A DNA stretch of 21,230 nucleotides, from assembly GCA_035298385.1 (NCBI GenBank), contig DATGYC010000045.1:1-21230 (forward strand), written 5' to 3'. Source of the DNA: DATGYC01 sp035298385 (GTDB taxonomy: Bacteria; Bacillota; Sulfobacillia; Symbiobacteriales; Symbiobacteriaceae). A model generated the notes under the pieces. That model worked only from the letters and a program-made list of their open reading frames with translations, did no database searches and was not told the DNA's origin. This document shows, piece by piece, positions 6,993 through 13,481 of the stretch (positions within the stretch are counted from its first letter, which is position 1; each line of letters starts with the position of its first letter). The position numbers and the translations under genes are program-made.

Positions 6993-7043
6993 GAGGTCAA
7001 AGACCCCCTGCTTGCGTAAGGCAAGTCAGGGGGTCTCCTCTTT
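6991..7043. terminator. Strong terminator of the lasso operon, shared with the convergent MFS gene
   Basis: AGACCCCCTG (7001-7010) pairs with CAGGGGGTCT (7027-7036). The inner arms CTTGC/GCAAG extend it to about 15 bp with one bulged T. Outer arms AAGAGG (6991-6996) and CCTCTT (7037-7042) can extend it further. It spans the 49-base gap between the A2 stop and the MFS stop, so it likely works in both directions. Confidence 0.88.
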
Positions 7044-8241
7044 ACGTAGCCTGTTGCTTCAGGGCCGGACGAATGTAGAGCGAGATCAGCAGGTAGGAGA
7101 GCCCAGTCGCCACCAGGAAGAGGCCGAGCGCCCGCGGTCCCATGCGCTCCAGGTAGGGCTGCACGGCCAGGAAGAGGAGGGCCATACAGACCCGACCCAG
7201 GCCAAGCGGGATCTCCCGAGCCACCATGTACTCATGGCGCCGCTTTTGCCCGTCCTCACCGATCGCCTGGTAGGAGATCGTCGTCCAGGGAATCTGGGCG
7301 AGGGGCGCAAAGAGTGCGGCCAGCAGGGCGTGCGTCAGGAGCGCTGGCCAGGAGAGGCCGAAGCCCAGGACAGAGGCGGCGGCGAAGACGCCCAGTCCGC
7401 CGAAGGTGAACCAGCGCAGCCGGTTCTCTGGCTTCAGGCGGCGCGAGAGGAAGGTGTAGGAGGCGAGGGTCAGGCAGCCAAAGAGGAAGGAGTAGCGCCC
7501 GAGCCGGCTCTCGGAGCCGAGGGCGACGAAGATCGTCAGGTTGAAGAGGAAGCCATAGAGGTCGCGCAGGCCGAGCAGGAAGTGGGCCTTCAGCGAGCGC
7601 TGCCAGAGCGGGTCCGGGCGCCGCATCACGTCGAGCAACTCCAGCTTGCCGCCCTTAGCGGGAGAGTTGGTCCGCAAGGCCCAGAGGGCGGCCAGCAGGA
7701 AGAAGGCGAAGGAGAGGCTGAAGATGGTGGCGTAGCCCGCCTTCTGCCCGATCCAGCCGATCATCGTGCCGGAGAGTAGCGGCGCGAGCAGGCTGGTGAT
7801 CGTGCCGAAGAGCCCCTGGATGCTGAAGAAGCGGTCCCTGTCCCGGTCGTGGGTCACCTCTACGTAGAGGATGTTCGACCCGAGTGACCAGAAGCAGACC
7901 GCCGCCCCAGAGAGGAGGCCGAGTGGGATCATGAACTGGATCGCCCGGGCGCCGATCAGGAGGAGCAGGCCGTAGAAGAGGACGTAGAGCAGGAGGCCGA
8001 CCTGGGTGGGGGAGGCAGCCCCTCGCCGCTTGGCCAGGGCGCCCGCCGCCGGGGCGAAGAGCAGAATGGAGCCCCAGACCGCAATGTTGTAGATGGCGAT
8101 CTGGCGCAGGGAGGCGCCGCCACTCCAGAGGAAGAGGGAGACGAACATGCCGGAGAGGCTATTCGCCAGGGCAAAGAGGGTCGCGATCACCAGGACAAGG
8201 CGCGTTGGTGGGGCGAAGTCGGCGAAGAATCGCAGTCGCAT
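7042..8241 (-). CDS. Major facilitator superfamily (MFS) transporter
   Basis: A 399-residue polytopic membrane protein with about 12 hydrophobic segments in two halves. It begins RLVLVIATLFALANSLSG and has a central charged loop (RTNSPAKGGKLELLDVMRRPDPLWQR). The first cytoplasmic loop after TM2 (GALAKRRGAASPTQVG) resembles the MFS motif between TM2 and TM3. CAGGAGTG is placed 8 bases before the ATG. The substrate cannot be inferred. It is convergent with the lasso cluster and shares its terminator, so an immunity role is possible but unsupported, since the cluster already has an ABC exporter. Transcription probably starts within a palindromic operator at 8274-8289. Confidence 0.88.
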   Translation of the reverse strand: MRLRFFADFAPPTRLVLVIATLFALANSLSGMFVSLFLWSGGASLRQIAIYNIAVWGSILLFAPAAGALAKRRGAASPTQVGLLLYVLFYGLLLLIGARAIQFMIPLGLLSGAAVCFWSLGSNILYVEVTHDRDRDRFFSIQGLFGTITSLLAPLLSGTMIGWIGQKAGYATIFSLSFAFFLLAALWALRTNSPAKGGKLELLDVMRRPDPLWQRSLKAHFLLGLRDLYGFLFNLTIFVALGSESRLGRYSFLFGCLTLASYTFLSRRLKPENRLRWFTFGGLGVFAAASVLGFGLSWPALLTHALLAALFAPLAQIPWTTISYQAIGEDGQKRRHEYMVAREIPLGLGRVCMALLFLAVQPYLERMGPRALGLFLVATGLSYLLISLYIRPALKQQAT

Positions 8242-8273
8242 GGGGTGGTCACTCCTGGTCGTCCGGTTACTCG

Positions 8274-8289
8274 AGTTGTATATACAACT
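8274..8289. promoter_or_regulatory. 16-bp perfect palindrome, operator candidate for the MFS gene
   Basis: AGTTGTATATACAACT is a perfect 16-bp inverted repeat 33 bases upstream of the MFS start. Its core TTGTATATACAA fits the GT-N-AC style operators of GntR-family repressors, and a -10-like TATATA lies inside it. A repressor binding here would block the MFS promoter. No GntR gene is present in this window. Confidence 0.6.
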
Positions 8290-8330
8290 GTCTTCCCGCT
8301 CGAACCGGAAACTCCTGTTGCTTCAGACAA

Positions 8331-8365
8331 AAAAAGTAACGCCCACCCCGTTTGTTGGGGTGGGC
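8331..8365 (-). terminator. Terminator of the minus-strand pentose-phosphate operon
   Basis: GCCCACCCC (8341-8349) and GGGGTGGGC (8357-8365) form a 9-bp perfect GC stem with a 7-base loop. On the minus strand it is followed by GTTACTTTTTTTG, a classic U-tract. It lies 8 bases beyond the stop of the last gene of the operon. Confidence 0.93.
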
Positions 8366-8372
8366 GCCTTCG

Positions 8373-9473
8373 CTATTCGTAGAGCGTGTTGATCGCATCC
8401 ATACCGAAGAGCTGGACGAGCCGCTTCATCCGCTCCGTTGAGGTCAGCGGATCGGTGTAGCGATCGTCCTCCTGGACCAAGCCGAGCGCCGCGCCGATCT
8501 GGCGCCCCTTCGGTCCGACCGAGGCGACGGAGACCTCGCAGAGCTCCGCGATAGCGGCGTGGGGGAGCGGCATCGCCTCGACCCAGTTCTGGTAGGCCCA
8601 AACGACGCCCGCAGCCCAGGTCTCGGGCTTGCGGATCGCTGGCTGCAAGAGGGCGGCAGCGTCGTACCAGAGGCGGATCAGCCGCTGGGTATCCTCCTTC
8701 GCCAGCCCCATGCGCTCGGCGCAACCCTGGAGGGCGAAGGCGACCTCTAGACTGCCGGGGACCGACTCACCACTGGGGCTGGGCGCCGGTGGGAGCTCGG
8801 GCACCGAGAGCCGGAGAGGCTCGTGCTCGGTCCGCATCAGCATCAGGTCCCGAATGAGGGGCCAGCGCTCCCGCAACAACTCGGACCAGCCTGCCTCCGG
8901 GAAGGCCAAGCGCATCCGCTCCAGTTCGCTCGCCAGCAGCGGCTGGAACTCAGCGAAGAAGTCCGGGGGGATGGTATCCAAGGTGAAGCCAGGGCGCCAA
9001 ACCGCCCCAACGGGGATGATCCGTCCGCAGAAGAGGCTCCCCTTTGGGGCCGGAATCTCAGACTCCAGGCTCAGGAGGAACTGCTCCCCGGTCAGGCAAT
9101 CTGACAGGGTGTGGCGGTAGCCCTTCTGCTCATCGACGCGATAGAAGCTGAAGCGGCTCTGGTAGAGGCCGGGCAGGGCGCCCTGCCCGGTTAGGCGCTG
9201 ATGCTCCTCATCAAAGCGCTCCAGCATCGTCTCGCCGGTCTCCTCGGTGCGGTAGCTGAAGGCGAACCAGTCCAGGAACTCGTCCTGGCCCGAATCGGGC
9301 AGGTTCGCCAGGTCACACTCGCCGCCAAAGAACCGCTCGATCGCCCGCTCGCGCTCGGGGGAGTCCGTCTCCACCATGCAGTAGGCCTCTAGTAACTCCA
9401 TATGGGTCACGTAGAGACGCTCGGCACGGGCGGCGTCCAGGGAGAGGACCTTGGGACGGGAGCCATCTGCCAT
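8373..9473 (-). CDS. Conserved hypothetical protein with DUF6398-like C-terminus
   Basis: A 366-residue soluble protein of unknown function. The N-terminal half is acidic and rich in aromatic residues (YCMVETDSPERERAIERFFGG, FLDWFAFSYRTEETGETMLERF) and I do not recognise a catalytic motif. Around residues 285-335 the pattern KPETWAAGVVWAYQNWVEAM, then AAIAELCEVSVASVGPKGRQIG, resembles DUF6398, a helical, cyclin/helix-turn-helix-like domain; this is recognition from memory, not a search. GGAGG lies 8 bases before the ATG (MADGSR). It is the last gene of the gnd-zwf-pgl transcript, 32 bases after pgl, so it may be regulatory or accessory, or simply hitch-hike. Confidence 0.75.
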   Translation of the reverse strand: MADGSRPKVLSLDAARAERLYVTHMELLEAYCMVETDSPERERAIERFFGGECDLANLPDSGQDEFLDWFAFSYRTEETGETMLERFDEEHQRLTGQGALPGLYQSRFSFYRVDEQKGYRHTLSDCLTGEQFLLSLESEIPAPKGSLFCGRIIPVGAVWRPGFTLDTIPPDFFAEFQPLLASELERMRLAFPEAGWSELLRERWPLIRDLMLMRTEHEPLRLSVPELPPAPSPSGESVPGSLEVAFALQGCAERMGLAKEDTQRLIRLWYDAAALLQPAIRKPETWAAGVVWAYQNWVEAMPLPHAAIAELCEVSVASVGPKGRQIGAALGLVQEDDRYTDPLTSTERMKRLVQLFGMDAINTLYE

Positions 9474-9505
9474 GGGAATCGCCTCCTATGCCACGTATTC
9501 GTTCC

Positions 9506-10216
9506 CTAGCCCCAGGCGGCCTGGTCGACGAACCAGTGCGCCCTGCCCGCCTGCTGAACCAGCGCGGCCGGGTACTGGTCGGCCACCGCGGTCGGGCGTT
9601 CGATCACGTCATGCAGGACCGTCCGCTTGTCGGCACCGGTCACCAGGAAGAGGATCGCCCGGGCGCCCGTGATCACCGGCAGGGTGAGCGTCAGGCGGAG
9701 CGGGACCTCCTTGTTCTGCTGCTCCAGCGCCAGGACCCGCTTCGCCCGCTCGGCGGGCGCCGGGGTGCCCGGGAAGAGCGAGGCGCAGTGGCCGTCCGGC
9801 CCCATGCCCAGCAGGACCAGGTCGAAGACCGGCTCGCCGCCAAAGAGCGTGAGGAGTTCGGCTTCAAATGCGGCTGCCGCCTCCTGGTGGGCGAGGTGCA
9901 CGGGCCAGGGGTGGGCGGGGGCGCCCAGCCCGAGAATCCCGGTCTCCTCCGCCATCTTATAGCAAGAGAGCGGGTCGGTGAGCGGCACGTAGCGCTCATC
10001 GCCCCAGAAGAGGTGGACCTTGGACCAGTCCAGCTTTCCCGGGTAGCGGTCCGAGAGCAGGGTGTAGAGCGCCTTCGGCGTCGAGCCGCCCGAGAGGGCG
10101 ACCATGAAGCGCCCCCGCTCGTCGATCGCCGCCTGGGCAAGCTCGAGGAAACGCAGCGCCGCCGCCTCGGCCAGGGCCGTTCCGCTCGGGAAGACGGAGA
10201 CTAGCGAGTCCCCCAT
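9506..10216 (-). CDS. pgl: 6-phosphogluconolactonase
   Basis: A 236-residue DevB/Pgl-family enzyme that hydrolyses 6-phosphogluconolactone to 6-phosphogluconate, the second step of the oxidative pentose-phosphate pathway. Motifs: MVALSGGSTPKALY near residue 40 (phosphate-binding GGSTPK), VHLFWGDERYVP near 70, and LLGMGPDGHCASLFP near 135, all hallmarks of the family. Its ATG lies inside the end of zwf (16-base overlap), with GGAGGGGG upstream, so translation is coupled. Cytoplasmic. Function is secure from motif and neighbourhood. Confidence 0.96.
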   Translation of the reverse strand: MGDSLVSVFPSGTALAEAAALRFLELAQAAIDERGRFMVALSGGSTPKALYTLLSDRYPGKLDWSKVHLFWGDERYVPLTDPLSCYKMAEETGILGLGAPAHPWPVHLAHQEAAAAFEAELLTLFGGEPVFDLVLLGMGPDGHCASLFPGTPAPAERAKRVLALEQQNKEVPLRLTLTLPVITGARAILFLVTGADKRTVLHDVIERPTAVADQYPAALVQQAGRAHWFVDQAAWG

Positions 10217-11640
10217 TCGTTAACCCCCTCCGGGAGCAGGTGGTTTGCAGCCTTCGGGCCCCACGAGCCAGCCGGGTAGGAGTGGATCTGGCGCTCGAAC
10301 GAGAAGACCGGGGTGTAGAGCGCCCAGGCCGCCTCGACCTCGTCCGAACGGACGAAGAGGGTCGGGTCGCCGTTCATGACGTCGAGCAGGAGGGTCTCGT
10401 AGGCCTCCGGCAGGGCGCCGTGCACATCCTTGTACCGGAAGGTTAACTTCTGCTCCTCGACCTCAAAACCCTCGCCGGGCGCCTTGGAGAGGAAGCGGAT
10501 GTCGAAGCCTTCGTCCGGCTGCAGGGTGATCACCAGCTGGTTCGGCGCGCAGGTATGCGGGAAGAGGGCGACCGGCGGCTGGCGGAAGGTGACGACGATC
10601 TGGCTCGTCCGCCGGGGCAGCCGCTTGCCGGTCCGCAGGTAGAAGGGGACCCCCTGCCAGCGCCAGTTGGCGACCTCCAGCCGCAGGGCGACGAAGGTCT
10701 CGGTCGTGGAGGTCGGCGGGACGTCTGCCTCGTCATGGTAGCCAGCCATCGGCCAGCCGTCCGTGCCGCCACGGCCATACTGGCCCAGGACGACGTCCGA
10801 GGGCTTGATCGGCCGGATCGCCTTCAAGACCTTCACCTTCTCGTCGCGGATCGCCTCCGACTGGAAGGTGGCCGGGGCCTCCATGGCGGTCAGGGCGAGG
10901 ACCTGGGTCAGGTGATTCTGGATCATGTCGCGCAGGGCGCCCGACTTGTCATAGTAGCCCGCCCGGCCCTCCAGGCCGAGGGACTCAGCCACGGTGATCT
11001 CGACCCGCTCGATCCGGTCCCGGTTCCAGAGCGGCTCGAACATGGCGTTGGCGAAGCGGAAGACCAGCAGGTTCTGGACCGACTCCTTGCCCAGGTAGTG
11101 GTCAATGCGGTAGACCTGCGATTCGCTGAAGTACTGGTGGACCAGGGCGTTCAGCTTCTGGGCGGAGCTTAGGTCGTAGCCGAAGGGCTTCTCGACGACC
11201 AGGCGGGTCCAGCCCTTCGACTGGTTGAGCCCCTGGGCGTGCAGCGCCTCCAGGGTGGAGGGGAAGGCGCCCGGCGGCATGGAGAAGTAGATCACCCGGT
11301 TGCCGGGGAGGCCGTGCTGCTCCTCCAGATCCTCAAGCTCGTTCTTCAGCGCCTGGTAGCCCAGTTCGCCACCGACGGAGACGTAGAAGCAGGACTCCCG
11401 GACCCAGCGCTCGAGCGCCTCATCCTGGGTGTGGCCGGCCTCAACCAGGGCCTGGATCGCCCACTCCTGGTACTCGTCGTTCTCGCCGGCGGAGCGGCCA
11501 GCGCCGATGATCTTCGATGGGGCCGGGAACTGACCGTTCAGGTAGAGCCGGTAAAGGGCGGGTAGGAGCTTCCGATGCATCAGGTCGCCCCGACCACCCA
11601 TGACGATAAAGAGATGTGCTTCAGCGGGATGCCCGGTCAT
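10201..11640 (-). CDS. zwf: Glucose-6-phosphate 1-dehydrogenase
   Basis: A 479-residue enzyme oxidising glucose 6-phosphate to the lactone with NADP+ (or NAD+). The active-site signature YRIDHYLGKESVQNLLVFRFAN is present, as are VEKPFGYDL and the C-terminal YETLLLDVMNGD segment. The N-terminal coenzyme motif reads VMGGRGDLMHRK (13-24), where the usual small residue of GxSGDL/GxTGDL is an arginine. The start at 11640 is chosen because gnd ends one base before it (TAA-C-ATG) with GGAAGGG upstream; an upstream extension to 11724 would only overlap gnd. Middle gene of gnd-zwf-pgl. Confidence 0.96.
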   Translation of the reverse strand: MTGHPAEAHLFIVMGGRGDLMHRKLLPALYRLYLNGQFPAPSKIIGAGRSAGENDEYQEWAIQALVEAGHTQDEALERWVRESCFYVSVGGELGYQALKNELEDLEEQHGLPGNRVIYFSMPPGAFPSTLEALHAQGLNQSKGWTRLVVEKPFGYDLSSAQKLNALVHQYFSESQVYRIDHYLGKESVQNLLVFRFANAMFEPLWNRDRIERVEITVAESLGLEGRAGYYDKSGALRDMIQNHLTQVLALTAMEAPATFQSEAIRDEKVKVLKAIRPIKPSDVVLGQYGRGGTDGWPMAGYHDEADVPPTSTTETFVALRLEVANWRWQGVPFYLRTGKRLPRRTSQIVVTFRQPPVALFPHTCAPNQLVITLQPDEGFDIRFLSKAPGEGFEVEEQKLTFRYKDVHGALPEAYETLLLDVMNGDPTLFVRSDEVEAAWALYTPVFSFERQIHSYPAGSWGPKAANHLLPEGVNEWGTR

Positions 11641-11641
11641 G

Positions 11642-12550
11642 TTACCCTTCCTTCTTGATGGCATGGCCGCCAAACTTATTGCGCATTGCGGAGAGAAGTC
11701 GGTCCGCGTAGGAGAAGGAGTCACGGGAGCGGAAGCGGGTCATCAGCGAGTGCGTGATGACCGGGGCCGGCACGTCCAGGTCGATCGCCTCGAAGACGGT
11801 CCAGCGGCCCTCGCCCGAGTCCGGTACGAAGGGAGCGATCCCCTCCAGGGACTGATTCTCCACCAGGGCTTCGGCGGTCAGGTCCAGTAGCCAGGAGCGA
11901 ACGACCGAACCGTGCTGCCAGATCTGCGCGATCTGCCCGAGATCCAGGCCGAACTCCTCCTTCTTCTGGAGGATGGCGAAGCCTTCAGCGAAGGCCTGCA
12001 TCATGCCGTACTCAATGCCGTTGTGAATCATCTTGGTGTAGTGGCCAGAGCCGACCGGGCCGACGCGGCCCCAGCCCTTGTCCACCGCGGGGGCGAGGGT
12101 CTCGAAGATCGGGCGAAGGCGCTCCACAGCCTCTTCCTCGCCACCGATCATCAGCGAGTAGCCTTCCTTCAGGCCCCATACCCCGCCGGATGTGCCGACG
12201 TCTACATAGTGGAAACCTTCCGCCTTCAGGGCGGCGCCCCGCCGGACCGTATCCTTGTAGTTGGAGTTGCCGCCGTCGATCAAGATGTCGCCTGCGCTGA
12301 GCAGGGGCTTGAGCGCGTCGATCGTCTGCTCGACCGGATCACCGGCCGGCACCATGATCCAGATCGCCCGCGGCGGGGTGAGGGCTGCGACCAGCTCCTG
12401 CAGCGAGCTGGCGCCCTGGGCGCCCTTGCTGACGAGGCCCGCGACGGCCTGCTGGTTGGAGTCTAGGCCGACCACCGTATGACCACCCAAAAGAAGCCGC
12501 TCGGCCATGCGAGCGCCCATCTTTCCAAGACCGATCAATCCGAGTTGCAT
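11642..12550 (-). CDS. gnd: 6-phosphogluconate dehydrogenase, decarboxylating, short YqeC/GndA type
   Basis: A 302-residue enzyme converting 6-phosphogluconate to ribulose 5-phosphate, CO2 and NAD(P)H. The N-terminal Rossmann motif is GLIGLGKMGARMAERL (4-19). The substrate segment GDILIDGGNSNYKDTVRR near 90-107 and VGTSGGVWGLKEGYSLMIGG near 116-136 are characteristic, and HYTKMIHNGIEYGMMQAFAEG holds the catalytic lysine and asparagine. Length matches the ~300-residue short form found in Bacillota and cyanobacteria, rather than the 470-residue form. GAGGAGG lies 7 bases before the ATG. It leads the operon gnd-zwf-pgl-DUF6398-like; the first three make up the whole oxidative branch, though gene order is opposite to reaction order. 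Confidence 0.95.
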   Translation of the reverse strand: MQLGLIGLGKMGARMAERLLLGGHTVVGLDSNQQAVAGLVSKGAQGASSLQELVAALTPPRAIWIMVPAGDPVEQTIDALKPLLSAGDILIDGGNSNYKDTVRRGAALKAEGFHYVDVGTSGGVWGLKEGYSLMIGGEEEAVERLRPIFETLAPAVDKGWGRVGPVGSGHYTKMIHNGIEYGMMQAFAEGFAILQKKEEFGLDLGQIAQIWQHGSVVRSWLLDLTAEALVENQSLEGIAPFVPDSGEGRWTVFEAIDLDVPAPVITHSLMTRFRSRDSFSYADRLLSAMRNKFGGHAIKKEG

Positions 12551-12688
12551 GCTGTTGCCTCCTCAAAATCGTCCATCGAATAGCATGCCCATCTCTGGTA
12601 GAGAACTGGGCGCCCCAAAAGATAATCTTACCTGTTTTAGTTTAACCTTGGAAGGGTTATCCGTGCAAAGAAAGGATGGAGTAGAAGC
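12551..12688. promoter_or_regulatory. Divergent intergenic region between gnd and the thioesterase gene
   Basis: This 138-bp gap must hold divergent promoters. On the minus strand TTGCAC followed by 17 bases and TTAAAC is a weak candidate for the gnd operon. The plus-strand promoter is not clear. The stretch 12617-12650 is AT-rich compared with surroundings. One copy of GGGCGCCC lies at 12608. No gene or structured RNA is evident. Confidence 0.35.
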
Positions 12689-13087
12689 GTGGCCAACGAT
12701 TTTCAGGCGATGCGCCATGGTACAGCGGTAGAGGCCCTCGGCATCGAGCTCGTGCTGGTCGAGAAGGAGCGGGTGGTCGCCACCATGCCGGTCGATCACC
12801 GGACCCGGCAGCCGTTTGGCCTACTACATGGGGGCGCCTCGGTCCTGCTGGCGGAGACGGTCGCCTCGATCGGTGGCCAGCTAAACGCCCCGGAGGGGAT
12901 GGCAGCTGTCGGGATGGAGATCAACGCGAACCACCTGCGCTCGAAGCGGGAGGGGCTCGTCCGAGCGACAGCCACCCCGATCCACGTCGGCCGGACCAGT
13001 TCCATCTGGTCGATCGAGATCGCGGATGAGGCCGGGAAGCTGGTCTGCGTCTCACGGTGTACGATCGCCTTCGTGCCCATGAAATAG
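12689..13087 (+). CDS. PaaI-type hotdog-fold thioesterase
   Basis: A 132-residue hotdog protein. The signature RQPFGLLHGGASVLLAETVASIGG (about 36-59) carries the HGG motif and the acidic residue of the long helix that acts in acyl-CoA hydrolysis by the PaaI/YbgC/menaquinone-DHNA-CoA thioesterase group. The C-terminal strands (VRATATPIHVGRTSSIWSIEI) complete the fold. The start is GTG at 12689, supported by GATGGAG 7 bases upstream; an ATG at 12710 is possible but would remove the first strand. The family includes phenylacetyl-CoA and DHNA-CoA thioesterases, and the exact acyl-CoA is unknown. It stands alone, ended by its own terminator. Confidence 0.92.
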   Translation: MANDFQAMRHGTAVEALGIELVLVEKERVVATMPVDHRTRQPFGLLHGGASVLLAETVASIGGQLNAPEGMAAVGMEINANHLRSKREGLVRATATPIHVGRTSSIWSIEIADEAGKLVCVSRCTIAFVPMK

Positions 13088-13125
13088 AGAAGAGACCAGC
13101 CCTCTGGCTGGTCTCTTCTGTTGTG
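13088..13125 (+). terminator. Terminator of the thioesterase gene
   Basis: AGAAGAGACCAGCC (13088-13101), a CTCT loop (written CTCT between the arms) and GGCTGGTCTCTTCT (13106-13119) make a perfect 14-bp stem immediately after the stop, followed by GTTGTG and further T-rich sequence to 13140. Confidence 0.9.
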
Positions 13126-13481
13126 CGTGGGTCTTGTTTTTGCGAAGAGCAACGGTGCGCTCGGCGGAGGTACGAGGGAGGATGACTGCCATGGAGCGGC
13201 GTCCTCGTCGTGGCTCTTTCCCTGTGGGGACTGGGGCGCCCGGGCGTACGTGACGCAAACTAAGAGGACTCCGTGAAACCGCTGAACACGAATCTACATC
13301 TAATGAGAGAACCTCCCCGTTTTCGCTTCGCTATTTCGTTCAGTCAAAACCGTTAGATAATCGACCGCTGTTAACAATTTGTCTATTAAAACCCTCGCGC
13401 CACGGTGGTATCATAGATTTGTTAGGGCCACGTACGTTCTACAAATCTGCTATACCAGCCGAAAGGAGGAATCTGTCCAGC
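13126..13481 (+). promoter_or_regulatory. Long leader region and promoter of the LCP gene
   Basis: About 360 bases without a convincing gene. The best promoter is TTAAAA (13386-13391), a 17-bp spacer and an extended -10 TGGTATCAT (TATCAT at 13409-13414), giving a 5' leader of about 60 bases. A strong AAAGGAGG is at 13462-13469, 12 bases before the GTG start of the LCP gene. A tiny open frame at 13191-13253 (20 codons, MERRPRRGSFPVGTGAPGRT) has AGGGAGG 9 bases upstream but no other support. The segment 13310-13400 is AT-rich. Confidence 0.5.

Noticed and set aside
7042..8241. MFS transporter as lasso immunity or export gene
   Set aside because: It is on the opposite strand behind a strong terminator with its own operator, and the cluster already has a complete ABC exporter.
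7050..8326. 13-bp direct repeat CCTGTTGCTTCAG at 7050-7062 and 8314-8326 flanking the MFS gene
   Set aside because: A 13-mer repeat is expected by chance a few times in 21 kb; the left copy is coding sequence and no inverted termini or transposase are present.
13191..13253. 20-codon basic peptide frame in the LCP leader region
   Set aside because: A plausible ribosome site exists, but there is no conservation evidence, no link to a terminator and the composition is that of random GC-rich DNA; kept only as a note in the leader entry.
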